The notes under the pieces were generated by a model. That model had not been told where the DNA came from. It did no database searches and worked only from the letters and a program-made list of their open reading frames with translations. Positions 47,327-56,985 of a stretch of 64,000 nucleotides of DNA are shown here, in pieces. Position numbers and translations under genes: made by a program. The stretch's first letter is position 1. Each line of letters begins with the position of its first letter. The stretch comes from Methylobacterium pseudosasicola. Lineage in GTDB: Bacteria > Pseudomonadota > Alphaproteobacteria > Rhizobiales > Beijerinckiaceae. Location: NCBI RefSeq assembly GCF_900114535.1, contig NZ_FOTK01000001.1:186001-250000 (forward strand). Direction: 5' to 3'.

Positions 47327-47968
47327 GTGAGCGAAACGCGTCCCCCCGAATCCGACAGCATCGATAAGTTCCTGACGGAGCTGGCGAGCGCCGCGCCGAC
47401 CCCCGGCGGCGGCGGTGCTGCGGCGATCTCCGGCGCCATGGGCGCGGCCCTGGTGTCGATGGTCTGCAACCTGACCATCGGCAAGAAGAAGTACGTCGAG
47501 GTCGAGGCCGAGGTGAAGGATGTGCTCGCCCGGTCCGAGGGCCTGCGGGTCGTGCTCACCGGCATGATCGGCGAGGACGTCCAGGCCTTCGACGCCGTGA
47601 TGGGCGCCTACGGCCTGCCCAAGGGCACCGACGACGAGAAGGCAGCCCGCGCTACGGCGATCCAGGCGGCACTGAAGACCGCGACCGACGTGCCGCTGTC
47701 CTGCTGCCGGGCCTGCCGCACGGTGATCGACCTCGCGGCGATCACCGCCGACAAGGGCAATCTCAACGTCGTCTCCGATGCCGGCGTGGCGGTGCTCTCG
47801 GCCTATGCCGGCCTGCGCAGCGCGGCGCTGAACGTCTACGTCAACGCCAAGGGGATCGAGGACCGGGAGTTTGCCGACGAACGGCTTCAGGAGCTCGAAG
47901 GCTTGCTCGCCGAGGCGGGTGCGCTGACCGAGAAGGTCTACGGCGTCGTCAAGGCCAAGGTGAACTGA
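47327..47968 (+). CDS. fchA: Methenyl-tetrahydrofolate cyclohydrolase FchA
   Basis: 213 aa from the GTG at 47327, with GAGAGGAGG upstream. It belongs to the formiminotransferase-cyclodeaminase-like family (PTPGGGGAAAISGAMGAALV near the N-terminus and KGNLNVVSDAGVAVLSAYA). It hydrolyses methenyl-H4F to formyl-H4F, working with MtdA. It is followed by a strong intrinsic terminator, so it probably ends the first transcription unit of the cluster. Confidence 0.96.
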   Translation: MSETRPPESDSIDKFLTELASAAPTPGGGGAAAISGAMGAALVSMVCNLTIGKKKYVEVEAEVKDVLARSEGLRVVLTGMIGEDVQAFDAVMGAYGLPKGTDDEKAARATAIQAALKTATDVPLSCCRACRTVIDLAAITADKGNLNVVSDAGVAVLSAYAGLRSAALNVYVNAKGIEDREFADERLQELEGLLAEAGALTEKVYGVVKAKVN

Positions 47969-48012
47969 ACCAGGCCGCACCCGCCGCGGGCGCCGCAAAT
48001 GGATCGACAGTG

Positions 48013-48047
48013 AAGGCCGGGTGCATCATGCGCCCGGCCTTTCTTTT
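48013..48047 (+). terminator. Intrinsic terminator after fchA
   Basis: Arms AAGGCCGGG (48013-48021) and CCCGGCCTT (48033-48041) form a GC-rich stem closely followed by a T-rich stretch (TTTCTTTTT). It separates fchA from mtkA. Confidence 0.85.
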
Positions 48048-48122
48048 TGCCGAAATGCTGCGTTGCAATAGTGGATACGATTTGTTGTGCAGCCGCGAAA
48101 AAGCCCGTCTGAACCGATGGAT

Positions 48123-48160
48123 CAAAAAATTTGACGGGCGTAATCTTCCTGTTCAACTAA
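48123..48160 (+). promoter_or_regulatory. Putative mtkA promoter and upstream motif
   Basis: TTGACG (48131-48136) and AACTAA (48155-48160) are spaced 18 bp. CAAAAAATTT (48123-48132) overlaps the -35 and is identical to a 10-mer upstream of sga. Position after the fchA terminator supports a separate mtk promoter. The -10 match is weak. Confidence 0.45.
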
Positions 48161-48206
48161 AGTAGACGGCGACAAACGGCGGCAACGACCGCGGAGGAGG
48201 CGCCGA

Positions 48207-49385
48207 ATGGACGTCCACGAGTACCAAGCCAAGGAGCTGCTCGCGAGCTTCGGTGTGGCGGTCCCGAAGGGCGCCATCGCGTTCAGCCCGGACCAAGCGG
48301 TCTACGCCGCGACCGAGCTCGGCGGCTCGTTCTGGGCTGTGAAGGCGCAGATCCATGCCGGCGCCCGCGGCAAGGCCGGCGGGATCAAGCTGTGCCGGAC
48401 CTACAACGAGGTCCGCGACGCCGCCAAGGAGCTGCTGGGCAAGCGCCTCGTCACCCTGCAGACCGGGCCCGAGGGCAAGCCGGTTCAGCGGGTCTATGTC
48501 GAGACCGCCGACCCGTTCGAGCGCGAGCTCTATCTCGGCTACGTGCTGGACCGGAAGGCCGAGCGCGTGCGCGTCATCGCCAGCCAGCGCGGCGGCATGG
48601 ATATCGAGGAGATCGCCGCCAACGAGCCGGAGGCTCTGATCCAGGTCGTCGTCGAGCCGGCGGTGGGCCTGCAGCAATTCCAGGCCCGGGAGATTGCCTT
48701 CCGGCTCGGCCTGAACATCAAGCAGGTCTCGGCCGCGGTGAAGACCATCATGAACGCCTACCGGGCGTTCCGCGACTGCGACGGCACGATGCTGGAGATC
48801 AACCCACTGGTCGTCACCAAGGACGACCGGGTGCTGGCCCTCGATGCCAAGATGAGCTTCGACGACAACGCGATGTTCCGCCGGCCGGGCATCGCCGACA
48901 TGCACGACCCGTCGCAGGGCGATCCGCGCGAGGCCCAGGCCGCCGAGCACAACCTCAGCTATATCGGGCTCGAGGGTGAGATCGGCTGCATCGTCAACGG
49001 CGCCGGGCTGGCCATGGCGACCATGGACATGATCAAGCACGCGGGCGGTGAGCCGGCGAACTTTTTGGATGTCGGCGGCGGGGCGTCGCCTGAGCGGGTG
49101 GCGACGGCGTTCCGGCTGGTGCTTTCGGACCGCAACGTCAAGGCGATCCTGGTCAACATCTTCGCCGGCATCAACCGCTGCGACTGGGTCGCCGAGGGCG
49201 TCATCCAGGCCGCCCGGGAGGTGAAGATCGACGTGCCCCTGGTGGTGCGGCTCGCGGGCACGAATGTCGAGGCCGGCCAGAAGATCCTGGCCGAGAGCGG
49301 CCTCGACCTGATCACCGCCGACACCCTGTCGGACGCGGCGCGCAAGGCGGTCGACGCCTGCGACGCCGCCAAGAAGAACCGCTGA
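48207..49385 (+). CDS. mtkA: Malate thiokinase (malate-CoA ligase) beta subunit
   Basis: 392 aa. It is a SucC-like ATP-grasp protein starting [17 protein letters not shown], with the [20 protein letters not shown] segment and the CoA-ligase motif [18 protein letters not shown]. With MtkB it makes malyl-CoA from malate, CoA and ATP. The serine-cycle context favours malate over succinate as substrate. It has GGAGGAGG upstream and is coupled by 14 bp to mtkB. Confidence 0.96.
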   Translation: MDVHEYQAKELLASFGVAVPKGAIAFSPDQAVYAATELGGSFWAVKAQIHAGARGKAGGIKLCRTYNEVRDAAKELLGKRLVTLQTGPEGKPVQRVYVETADPFERELYLGYVLDRKAERVRVIASQRGGMDIEEIAANEPEALIQVVVEPAVGLQQFQAREIAFRLGLNIKQVSAAVKTIMNAYRAFRDCDGTMLEINPLVVTKDDRVLALDAKMSFDDNAMFRRPGIADMHDPSQGDPREAQAAEHNLSYIGLEGEIGCIVNGAGLAMATMDMIKHAGGEPANFLDVGGGASPERVATAFRLVLSDRNVKAILVNIFAGINRCDWVAEGVIQAAREVKIDVPLVVRLAGTNVEAGQKILAESGLDLITADTLSDAARKAVDACDAAKKNR

Positions 49386-49399
49386 GGGGAGACCACGCC

Positions 49400-50290
49400 A
49401 TGAGCATCCTCATCGACGAGACCACCCCGATCATCGTCCAGGGCATCACGGGCGACAAGGGCACCTTCCACGCCCAGGAGATGCTGGACTACGGCACGAA
49501 CGTCGTGGGCGGCGTCACCCCCGGCAAGGGCGGGCGCAGCCATCTCGGCCTGCCGGTGTTCAACACCGTCAAGGAGGCGGTCGCCGCCACGGGCGCCACC
49601 ACGTCGATCACCTTCGTGGCGCCGCCCTTCGCGGCGGACGCCATCATGGAGGCGGCCGATGCCGGCCTGCGGCTGGTCTGCTCGATCACCGACGGCATCC
49701 CGGCCCAGGACATGATGCGGGTGAAGCGCTACCTGATGCGCTACCCGCGGGATCGCCGGACCATGGTGGTCGGCCCGAACTGCGCCGGCATCATCTCGCC
49801 CGGCAAGGCGATGCTCGGGATCATGCCCGGCCACATCTACCTCAAGGGCAATGTCGGGGTGATTTCCCGCTCGGGGACCTTGGGCTACGAGGCCGCCTCG
49901 CAGCTCAAGGAGCTCGGCCTCGGGATCTCGACCTCGGTGGGCATCGGCGGCGACCCGATCAACGGTTCGTCGTTCCTCGATCACCTCGCCCTGTTCGAGA
50001 CCGATCCGGACACCGACGCGGTGCTGATGATCGGCGAGATCGGCGGCCCACAGGAGGCCGAGGCCTCGGCCTGGATCCGGGACAACATGTCGAAGCCGGT
50101 GATCGGCTTCGTGGCCGGGCTCACCGCGCCGAAGGGCCGTCGCATGGGCCATGCCGGGGCGATTATCTCGGCGGCCGGCGACAGCGCCGCCGAGAAGGCC
50201 GAGATCATGCGCTCCTACGGCCTCACCGTGGCGCCCGATCCCGGCTCCTTCGGCCAGACCGTCGCCGACGTGCTCGCCCGGGCGGCTTGA
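49400..50290 (+). CDS. mtkB: Malate thiokinase (malate-CoA ligase) alpha subunit
   Basis: 296 aa. It is SucD-like, with the CoA-binding [19 protein letters not shown] and the phosphohistidine motif GHAGAIIS (H251). It forms the second half of malyl-CoA synthetase with MtkA. It lies 14 bp after mtkA and is followed by a paired palindromic repeat before ppc. Confidence 0.96.
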   Translation: MSILIDETTPIIVQGITGDKGTFHAQEMLDYGTNVVGGVTPGKGGRSHLGLPVFNTVKEAVAATGATTSITFVAPPFAADAIMEAADAGLRLVCSITDGIPAQDMMRVKRYLMRYPRDRRTMVVGPNCAGIISPGKAMLGIMPGHIYLKGNVGVISRSGTLGYEAASQLKELGLGISTSVGIGGDPINGSSFLDHLALFETDPDTDAVLMIGEIGGPQEAEASAWIRDNMSKPVIGFVAGLTAPKGRRMGHAGAIISAAGDSAAEKAEIMRSYGLTVAPDPGSFGQTVADVLARAA

Positions 50291-50296
50291 GATCTT

Positions 50297-50403
50297 CCCT
50301 CCCCCTTGTGGGGAGGGACCGAGGGTGGGGGTGGTGCAGAAGGGATCGGATCGCTGGATCCTGCGCCACCCCCACCCCTACCCCTCCCCGCAAGGGGGAG
50401 GGG
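50297..50403. repeat. Paired inverted palindromic repeat between mtkB and ppc
   Basis: Two inverted copies face each other: CCCTCCCCCTTGTGGGGAGG (from 50297) and CCCTACCCCTCCCCGCAAGG (ending near 50403), with GGGTGGGGGTGG/CCACCCCCACCC inside. It is of the same general type as the pairs at 10059, 53242 and 59838. Confidence 0.75.
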
Positions 50404-50428
50404 AGCGCACCGCGCTCAAGGTGGCTCC

Positions 50429-53191
50429 ATGACCCGTACCCTCCACGCTTCCCCCGGCCTCGCCGAGGCCAGCGCCTTCGCGCCGCCGGTGATCACCGGC
50501 ACGTCGGCCGAGCAGGCTCTCGACATCCTGTTCCAGGCCCTGCTCGACGTCGCCCGCCGGCACGACCCCGATCTCGAAGCGGTGCTGCACGGCACGGCCG
50601 ATATCTCGCGGTTCTCGCCGGAGATGCTGGCCCGCGCGCTCCAGGTGCAGGGCATCTGGTTCCACCTGATCTCGATCGCCGAGCAGAACGCTGCGATGCG
50701 GCGGCGGCGCCATATCGAGCGCACGGAGGGCCGGGCGGCGCTCAGCGGCTCCTTCGCCAAGGTGTTCTCGGACGCCCGCGCCCAGGGCATCCCCCCGGAG
50801 AAGATCCAGGCGCTGCTCAGCGACCTGCGCATCCGGCCGACGCTCACCGCGCACCCGACCGAGGGCAAGCGGGTGACGGTGCTGGAAAAGTTCCGGCGGA
50901 TCTACCTCGTGCTGCGCGAACTGGAGATGCCGCGCTGGACCGACCGCGAGCGCAACGGACTCATGAACGAGCTGCGCGACCAGATCGAGCTGGTCTGGAT
51001 GACCGGCGAATTGCACCTGGAGAAGGCCACCGTCGAGCGGGAAGTCGCCTGGGGGCTGCACTTCTTCGACGAGACCCTGTTCGAGATGCTGCCCGAGACC
51101 ATGGACACCCTGGAGGAGTCCCTGGCCGAGGCCTATCCCGGCACGCCGTTCAAGGTGCCGCCGTTCTTCCAGTTCGGCTCGTGGATCGGCGGCGACCGGG
51201 ACGGCAATCCCTACGTCACCGCCGCCGTCACCCGGCAGGCGCTCCACCGCAACGCGCTGGCCTCGCTCAACCGCTACCGGGACGGCGCGCGCGAGCTCGG
51301 CCGGACGCTCTCGCTCACCGAGCGCGCGCTGCCGCTGCCGGCGACGTTCCGTCAGGAGCTCGACCGGCAGCTCGCCGAGAGCGGCCAGGCCCGGGCGATT
51401 GCTCGGCGCAATCCCGGCGAGCCGTATCGCCAGTACCTCACCTGCGTCCTGCGCAAACTCGACGCGACCATCGCCCGCAACGAGGGGCAGCACCCGTCCG
51501 GCCCCGATTATGCCAGCGCCGACGGCCTGATCGAGGATTTGCGCGTGCTGGAGCGCGGGCTGGAGGACGCCAAATGCGGTGCCCTCGGCCGCGATCTGGT
51601 GCGGCCGGTCCGCCGCATGGTCGAGATCTTCCGCTTCTCCACGGTCCGGCTGGACCTGCGCGAGAACACCACCCGGACCACCGAGACGCTGCAGGCGCTC
51701 TGGCGCCAGCGCAACGGCGAGGGCGATCCCCCGGCTTTGGGCTCGGCCGCGTGGCGGCAATGGCTCGACGCCGAGCTGGTCCGGCCCCGGGATCCGGAGC
51801 GCTCCTTCGAGAACCTGCCCGACGCCGCCCGCGAGACGCTGGCGACCTTCGCGCTGGTGGCCGAGATGCGCGAGAGCCTCGACCGGGAGGCGTTCGGCGC
51901 CTTCATCCTGTCGATGACCCGCTCGGTGGAGGATGTGCTCGGCGCCTACCTGCTGGCGAAGGAGGCCGGCGTGTTCCTCGACGCCGCCGGTCCGGAGATC
52001 CGCCCGGAGATCTGCCCGCTCGCGATCGTGCCCCTGTTCGAGACCATCGACGATCTGCGCGCCGCCCCGGCGATCATGCGGGAACTCCTCACCGTGCCGG
52101 TGGTGCGCCGCTCAACCCGCTGGCAGGGCGGGGTGCAGGAGGTGATGATCGGCTATTCCGACTCCAACAAGGATGGCGGCTTCGTCGCCGCCAACTGGGA
52201 GCTGTACAAGGCGCAGAGCAAGCTGACCCGGCTCGGGCAGGAGCTCGGTGTCGGCATCGCGTTCTTCCACGGCCGCGGCGGCTCGGTGAGCCGGGGCGGC
52301 GTGCCGACCCATCGGGGCATCATGGCCCAGCCGCCGGGCTCGATCCGCGGCCGGTTCCGGACCACCGAGCAGGGCGAGGTCGTCTCGTTCAAATACGCCA
52401 ACCGCGGCACCGCCGCCTACCAGATGGAGCTGCTGGCCGCTTCGGTCTTCGAGCATGCCCTGGCGGGCGACGGCGAGCGGGCGAGTGTCGGCCACGACGA
52501 CGCCCTGGAGGCGTTGGCCGGCGCCTCGCGGGCCGCCTATGTCCGGCTGCTCCAGACCGACGGGCTGGTCGATTACTTCCAGTCGGCCAGCCCGCTGGAC
52601 GAGATCGCGCTTCTGAACATCGGCTCGCGCCCGGCCCGCCGGTTCGGCGCCCGCTCGCTCTCGGATCTCCGGGCGATCCCCTGGGTGTTCGCGTGGTCGC
52701 AGAACCGGCACGTGATCACCGGCTGGTACGGGGTCGGCTCGGGGCTCGCGAGCTTCCTCGACGTGCGTGGCCGGGAAGGCGAGGCAAGCCTGAAGCGCCT
52801 GTTCCAGGACTCCCGCGTGCTCCGCCTTGTCCTCGACGAGGTCGAGAAGACCCTTATGATGGTCGATCTCGACATCGCCCGCGCCTATGCCGGCCTCGTC
52901 CCCGACGCGAGCGTCCGGGACCGGATCTTCTCAATGATCGAGGCCGAGTACGCGCTGACCCGCGAGATGGTGCTGCGCGTGAGCGGCGGCTCCGACTTGG
53001 CCGAGCGCTTCCCGCTGTTCCGCGACCGGCTGAAGGGCCGGCTGCCGACCATCAACCAGGTCGGGCGCGAGCAGGTCGAACTGCTGGCCCGCTACCGCGC
53101 CGAGACCGACGAGGACCGGCGCGAGGCGGTGAAGTCGGCCCTGCTCCTGTCGATCAACTGCATCGCGGTCGGCTTCGGCTCGACCGGGTGA
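50429..53191 (+). CDS. ppc: Phosphoenolpyruvate carboxylase
   Basis: 920 aa from the ATG at 50429; M. extorquens PpcA is about 922 aa. The catalytic histidine is H142 in LTAHPTEGKR; other active-site stretches are GYSDSNKDGG, FHGRGGSVSRGG and QNRHVITGWYG. It carboxylates PEP to oxaloacetate, the carbon-fixing step of the serine cycle. The C-terminus ends GFGSTG where many relatives have MRNTG. A palindromic repeat pair lies before the start. Confidence 0.97.
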   Translation: MTRTLHASPGLAEASAFAPPVITGTSAEQALDILFQALLDVARRHDPDLEAVLHGTADISRFSPEMLARALQVQGIWFHLISIAEQNAAMRRRRHIERTEGRAALSGSFAKVFSDARAQGIPPEKIQALLSDLRIRPTLTAHPTEGKRVTVLEKFRRIYLVLRELEMPRWTDRERNGLMNELRDQIELVWMTGELHLEKATVEREVAWGLHFFDETLFEMLPETMDTLEESLAEAYPGTPFKVPPFFQFGSWIGGDRDGNPYVTAAVTRQALHRNALASLNRYRDGARELGRTLSLTERALPLPATFRQELDRQLAESGQARAIARRNPGEPYRQYLTCVLRKLDATIARNEGQHPSGPDYASADGLIEDLRVLERGLEDAKCGALGRDLVRPVRRMVEIFRFSTVRLDLRENTTRTTETLQALWRQRNGEGDPPALGSAAWRQWLDAELVRPRDPERSFENLPDAARETLATFALVAEMRESLDREAFGAFILSMTRSVEDVLGAYLLAKEAGVFLDAAGPEIRPEICPLAIVPLFETIDDLRAAPAIMRELLTVPVVRRSTRWQGGVQEVMIGYSDSNKDGGFVAANWELYKAQSKLTRLGQELGVGIAFFHGRGGSVSRGGVPTHRGIMAQPPGSIRGRFRTTEQGEVVSFKYANRGTAAYQMELLAASVFEHALAGDGERASVGHDDALEALAGASRAAYVRLLQTDGLVDYFQSASPLDEIALLNIGSRPARRFGARSLSDLRAIPWVFAWSQNRHVITGWYGVGSGLASFLDVRGREGEASLKRLFQDSRVLRLVLDEVEKTLMMVDLDIARAYAGLVPDASVRDRIFSMIEAEYALTREMVLRVSGGSDLAERFPLFRDRLKGRLPTINQVGREQVELLARYRAETDEDRREAVKSALLLSINCIAVGFGSTG

Positions 53192-53557
53192 GGGGAGGGG
53201 CGAGGTTTTCCAGAGAGTGCGTTTCGAATCTGACACGCGCTCTCCCTCCCCCCTCTGCGGGGGAGGGTGGCCCCCGAAAGGGGGTCGGGAGAGGGGACGA
53301 CGGTGCAGGATAAAGCTCCGGCTCGCACACCTGCTCCGCTTTTCACGGAAGCCGGGTTCCCCTCTCCCGACCCCTGCTGACGCAGGGGCCACCCTCCCCC
53401 GCAGAGGGGGGAGGGAGCGCGGGTGTCACGACCCGATGGATCGGCTTGAAACGCGGATCCTCGCTCTGTCGCGAAGCTTAACGTGCGCCATTTCCACCGT
53501 CGGGCGTGTCCAGCCCAACGGCGGCACCAGAACCGTTACCAGGAGAGAGAAACACCC
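53192..53557. other. Gap between ppc and mcl carrying repeats
   Basis: 366 bp without a gene. Most of it is occupied by the two inverted repeat copies listed separately (53242-53416). The final part carries the mcl ribosome binding site. Confidence 0.7.
53242..53416. repeat. Pair of inverted REPIN-like palindromes between ppc and mcl
   Basis: Copy A (53242-53296) starts CTCCCTCCCCCCTCTGCGGG and ends CGGGAGAGGGG. Copy B (53359-53416) is the same unit inverted. The outer arms are nearly identical to those inside the DNA ligase gene; only the inner hairpin differs. The pair is separated by about 60 bp of unrelated sequence. Confidence 0.85.
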
Positions 53558-54529
53558 ATGAGCTTCACCCTGATCCAGCAGGCCAAGCCGCGCCTGCACC
53601 GCTCCGAACTCGCCGTCCCGGGCTCCAACCCGACCTTCATGGAGAAGTCCGCGTCTTCGGCCGCCGATGTGATTTTCCTCGATCTCGAGGATGCGGTCGC
53701 CCCCGACGACAAGGAGAAGGCCCGCACCAATATCATCCAGGCGCTCAATGACCTGGATTGGGGCAACAAGACCATGATGATCCGCATCAATGGTCTCGAC
53801 ACCCACTACATGTACCGCGACGTGGTCGACATCGTCGAAGCCTGCCCGCGGCTCGACATGGTGCTGATCCCCAAGGTCGGCGTGCCGGCCGACGTCTACG
53901 CCATCGACGTGCTGGTCACTCAGATCGAGCAGGCCAAGAAGCGCGACAAGCAGATCGGCTTCGAGGTGCTGATCGAGACCGCCCTCGGCATGGCCAATGT
54001 CGAAGCGATCGCCCAGTCGTCGAAGCGTCTCGAGGCGATGTCCTTCGGCGTCGCCGACTACGCCGCCTCGACCCGAGCCCGCTCCACGGTGATCGGCGGC
54101 GTGAACCCGGACTACTCCGTGCTCACCGACAAGGACGAGGCCGGCAACCGGCAGACCCATTGGCAGGATCCGTGGCTGTTCGCCCAGAACCGCATGCTGG
54201 TGGCCTGCCGCGCCTACGGCCTGCGCCCGATCGACGGCCCGTTCGGCGATTTCTCGGATCCGGACGGCTACCGCTCGGCGGCCAAGCGCTGCGCGGCGCT
54301 GGGCTTCGAGGGCAAGTGGGCGATCCACCCCTCGCAGATCGATCTCGCCAACGAGGTGTTCACGCCGTCGGAGGCCGAGGTGACCAAGGCCCGCCGCATC
54401 CTGGAGGCCATGCAGGAGGCCGCCAAGGCCGGCCGCGGCGCCGTCTCCCTCGACGGCCGCCTGATCGACATCGCATCGATCCGCATGGCCGAGGCGCTGA
54501 TCGAGAAGGCCAACGCTATGAAGGGGTAG
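53558..54529 (+). CDS. mcl: L-malyl-CoA / beta-methylmalyl-CoA lyase
   Basis: 323 aa from the ATG at 53558, with GGAGAGAGAA upstream. It is a HpcH/HpaI-type lyase with LAVPGSNPTFMEK, the metal-binding IFLDLEDAVAPDDK and the FEVLIETALGMANVEAIAQS segment. It splits malyl-CoA into glyoxylate and acetyl-CoA, closing the serine cycle. M. extorquens Mcl is 324 aa. It is the last gene of the cluster. Confidence 0.97.
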   Translation: MSFTLIQQAKPRLHRSELAVPGSNPTFMEKSASSAADVIFLDLEDAVAPDDKEKARTNIIQALNDLDWGNKTMMIRINGLDTHYMYRDVVDIVEACPRLDMVLIPKVGVPADVYAIDVLVTQIEQAKKRDKQIGFEVLIETALGMANVEAIAQSSKRLEAMSFGVADYAASTRARSTVIGGVNPDYSVLTDKDEAGNRQTHWQDPWLFAQNRMLVACRAYGLRPIDGPFGDFSDPDGYRSAAKRCAALGFEGKWAIHPSQIDLANEVFTPSEAEVTKARRILEAMQEAAKAGRGAVSLDGRLIDIASIRMAEALIEKANAMKG

Positions 54530-54590
54530 GGTTTTCGCCCCCTTCCTAGCGGGCTGATGGGTTCAGGCCGCTCCAGATGTGGCGCCGGTC

Positions 54591-54612
54591 CCCTCTCCCG
54601 CACGGGAGAGGG
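54591..54612. repeat. Single CCCTCTCCCG-type palindrome
   Basis: Perfect 10-bp arms CCCTCTCCCG and CGGGAGAGGG surround a CA centre. It is a lone copy of the family otherwise found as inverted pairs. It touches the following terminator-like stem. Confidence 0.75.
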
Positions 54613-54651
54613 AGTGCGTCGCGGCTGAGGTCACTGGCCGCGACGCACTCC
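54611..54651. terminator. Bidirectional terminator-like stem between mcl and GT2 gene
   Basis: Perfect 14-bp arms GGAGTGCGTCGCGG and CCGCGACGCACTCC with a 13-base loop lie between two convergent genes. There is no T-run, so it may work by blocking readthrough or protecting 3' ends. Confidence 0.6.
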
Positions 54652-54653
54652 GT

Positions 54654-55505
54654 TCAGAACGGCCGCGCATCCGGCAGGCGCGCTGCCGCCATCTCGGCCG
54701 GGGTTGGGTCGCGGTGTACCGTGATCCCGTTCGACCGGTCGGCCGCGATCAGGCCGAGACGGGCGAACCCGTCGAGCCAGCCGTCCATCGGCCAGAAGCC
54801 GTGGCGGGCGTGGAAGCGGGCGGCGTTGGCGACGATGTCGCGAAAATGCTGAAGCGGCGGGTCGTAGCTCGCATGGTGCTGATGATAGGCCCGCGGGCCG
54901 CCGAGGAACAGGATCGGCACGCCAGCCCTGTCCGCCCGGAACGCCAGGTCGGTATCCTCCGCGCCGTAGCCGGAAAACGACTCGTCGAAGCCGCCGATCC
55001 GGTCGTAGGTCGCGGCCCGCACCGCGAAGGCCAGGGACCAGAACAGTCCGGGTTGCGGCGCGGGCGCCACGATGCCGGCGGGCGGGAAGGCGCGCACCGG
55101 GTGCGGATGGCCGAGCCGATCGAGTTCGGCCTCCTCCCAGCCATCCGTGACCGCGCCGGCCGGCAGGTAGCCGATCTCGCAGCAGATCAGGGCGTCATGC
55201 TCGGCCACCGCCCGGGACAGGCCGGCGACCAGTCCGCGGGACGGGATGCAATCGACATCGAGGAAGACCAGCGTGTCGGTCCGGGCTGCCCGGCGCCCGG
55301 CATTGCGCGCGGCGGCGAGCGGCAGGCCGTCCCGCGGGAATGGGACCCGTTCGACCGGGAACGGCAGGTCCGGCAGAGGGGCGTCGTCGCCGCCGATCTC
55401 GACGACGATGCAGGCCTCGGGGGGCGTGCCGCGCCCGAGGCCTTCGAGCAGGCGCGCCAGATGCGCGCCGCGGCCCTTGTTGAGGGTGATGACCGTGGTG
55501 CTCAC
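54654..55505 (-). CDS. Glycosyltransferase family 2
   Basis: 283 aa from the GTG at 55505, which overlaps the stop of the methyltransferase gene (GTGA). The GT-A fold shows ARNAGRRAARTDTLVFLDVD with DxD in LDVDCIP, and the C-terminal galactosyltransferase-like GGFDESFSGYGAEDTDLAFR. It is the last gene of a coupled three-gene set with a PIG-L deacetylase and a NodS-like methyltransferase, together suggesting modification of an N-acetylated sugar. Confidence 0.9.
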   Translation of the reverse strand: MSTTVITLNKGRGAHLARLLEGLGRGTPPEACIVVEIGGDDAPLPDLPFPVERVPFPRDGLPLAAARNAGRRAARTDTLVFLDVDCIPSRGLVAGLSRAVAEHDALICCEIGYLPAGAVTDGWEEAELDRLGHPHPVRAFPPAGIVAPAPQPGLFWSLAFAVRAATYDRIGGFDESFSGYGAEDTDLAFRADRAGVPILFLGGPRAYHQHHASYDPPLQHFRDIVANAARFHARHGFWPMDGWLDGFARLGLIAADRSNGITVHRDPTPAEMAAARLPDARPF

Positions 55506-56095
55506 AGGGATTCTCCGGCCCGCAGCACGTCGAGGCGGTACTTGTCGGTCCGGTCCTGGTGGAGCAGGCGCGCGAACGGCGCCGCCTGTGCGATGAAGCT
55601 CTCGGCGGCCTCGTCGCCCGATTGCGGATAGTCGGTCTCGCCGATCCAGTGGACCAGCACCATGTCGCCGCCCGGCTCGATGGCGCCGCCGACGCGTCGG
55701 ACCAGTTCGGTAAGGTCGGGCGGGGCGAGGAAATACAGGAACTCGGAGAGCACGATCAAGTCGAACCGCCCCTCCGGCCAATCCGCCGGCACGGCGCCCT
55801 GGCGGATCTCGACGGTGGGCCGGTCGGCACAGCGGGCCCGGGCAGCCTCGACGGCGGTCGGAACCAGATCGCTCGCCAGGAGGCGGTCGCAGCGCTCTGA
55901 CAGGGCGCGGGTGAAGACCCCGATCGCGCAGGCCGGCTCGAAGGCAGCGCGATAGCGCGCCCGCGGCAGGCAGGCCAGCGTCGCCGCGTACTTGTCGCGT
56001 TCGTAGGAAGAGGTCGCGAACTTCCAGGGGTCCGGATCGCTGGCATAGATGCCGGCGAAGTAATCCACCGGGAGAGTCTCCGTCGCCCGGCTCAT
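55502..56095 (-). CDS. NodS-like SAM-dependent methyltransferase
   Basis: 197 aa. The NodS-family start DYFAGIYASDPDPWKFATSS followed by YERDKYAATLACLP is present, then the SAM site EPACAIGVFTRALSERCDRL. NodS methylates the de-N-acetylated amino group of chitooligosaccharide Nod factors. Here it overlaps the PIG-L gene upstream by 4 bp and the GT2 downstream by 4 bp, so the three are translated together. No other nod genes are present. Confidence 0.87.
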   Translation of the reverse strand: MSRATETLPVDYFAGIYASDPDPWKFATSSYERDKYAATLACLPRARYRAAFEPACAIGVFTRALSERCDRLLASDLVPTAVEAARARCADRPTVEIRQGAVPADWPEGRFDLIVLSEFLYFLAPPDLTELVRRVGGAIEPGGDMVLVHWIGETDYPQSGDEAAESFIAQAAPFARLLHQDRTDKYRLDVLRAGESL

Positions 56096-56829
56096 GCGGT
56101 CACCGCGACGAAGCGTTCGTAGGGTCCGCTGAGCCGGTCGATCATAGCCGGCTCCAGGCGAAAACCCGTGGGATCGTCCGAGATCAGGTCGGTGGTCTGC
56201 GATTCATGCGCCGCCACCGCCCGGGCCTTGGTTGTCCGATAGGCCGAGACATCCAGGCGGAAGCCCTGCGGTGTCGGTCCGACCTCGGTCTCCGGCGGCA
56301 GCGTCCAGCCCCAGACCGGGTATTCGTAGATGGCCACGCCCGGCATCAGCGGCCGGGCCAGCCCGACGATGGCGGCCGACGCCTTGTGGTCGCAATGGGG
56401 ATCGTGCCGCCAGGTCACGAACACCGCGCCGGCCGCGCAGGCGGTCGCAGCCTGCGCCACGGCGTGGGCGGCCGCCTCGGCTTCCGGGCCGGCGCCCGGC
56501 ACATGGGCGTCGGGCAGGCGCAGGAAGGTGACGGCTTCTGGTGCGAGGCCAAGGATCGCCACCGCCCGGAGCGTCTCCGCCTCACGCAGGGCGCGCAGCT
56601 TGTCTGGCGGATAGAGCTCGGAATGGGTGTGCGAGCCGCAGCCATCGCTCGCCACCACGAGGCGCACATCCCGTCCGGCGGCGCGCGCCGCCGCGATCAG
56701 GCCGCCGCAGCCCAGGCTCTCGTCATCGGGATGGGGCGCGACCACGACGAGACCGCCCCGCTCGACCAGGGTGTCGAGCCCCGCCACCGGAAGCGCGTCG
56801 GCGGCCGCCAGGAAGGCGTCGGCCCGCAT
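56092..56829 (-). CDS. PIG-L family deacetylase
   Basis: 245 aa. The zinc-binding motifs are VVAPHPDDESLGCGG near residue 30 and RHDPHCDHKA near residue 145. PIG-L enzymes remove N-acetyl groups from GlcNAc-linked substrates. It is the first of three coupled genes with a NodS-like methyltransferase and a GT2. This order parallels NodB-NodS chemistry, deacetylation then N-methylation, although the substrate here is unknown. Confidence 0.92.
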   Translation of the reverse strand: MRADAFLAAADALPVAGLDTLVERGGLVVVAPHPDDESLGCGGLIAAARAAGRDVRLVVASDGCGSHTHSELYPPDKLRALREAETLRAVAILGLAPEAVTFLRLPDAHVPGAGPEAEAAAHAVAQAATACAAGAVFVTWRHDPHCDHKASAAIVGLARPLMPGVAIYEYPVWGWTLPPETEVGPTPQGFRLDVSAYRTTKARAVAAHESQTTDLISDDPTGFRLEPAMIDRLSGPYERFVAVTA

Positions 56830-56985
56830 CAGCGTGCCCCTGCCGCGGCTTGCACACCGGTGCGGATCGGGCTGTCGAGGAGAAGGGTCACGGATCGCTC
56901 CTGGGACGGCGGGCGGATCGAGCCGCCCAGCTATCGGCTTCGGCGGCTGAACGCGTCATGAGCGACGCCGAGCCCCGGCTTTTCC

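Noticed and set aside
50306..50428. 41-codon N-terminal extension of ppc
   Set aside because: It translates the palindromic repeat into Gly/Pro-rich sequence; the ATG at 50429 has a ribosome binding site and gives the family length.
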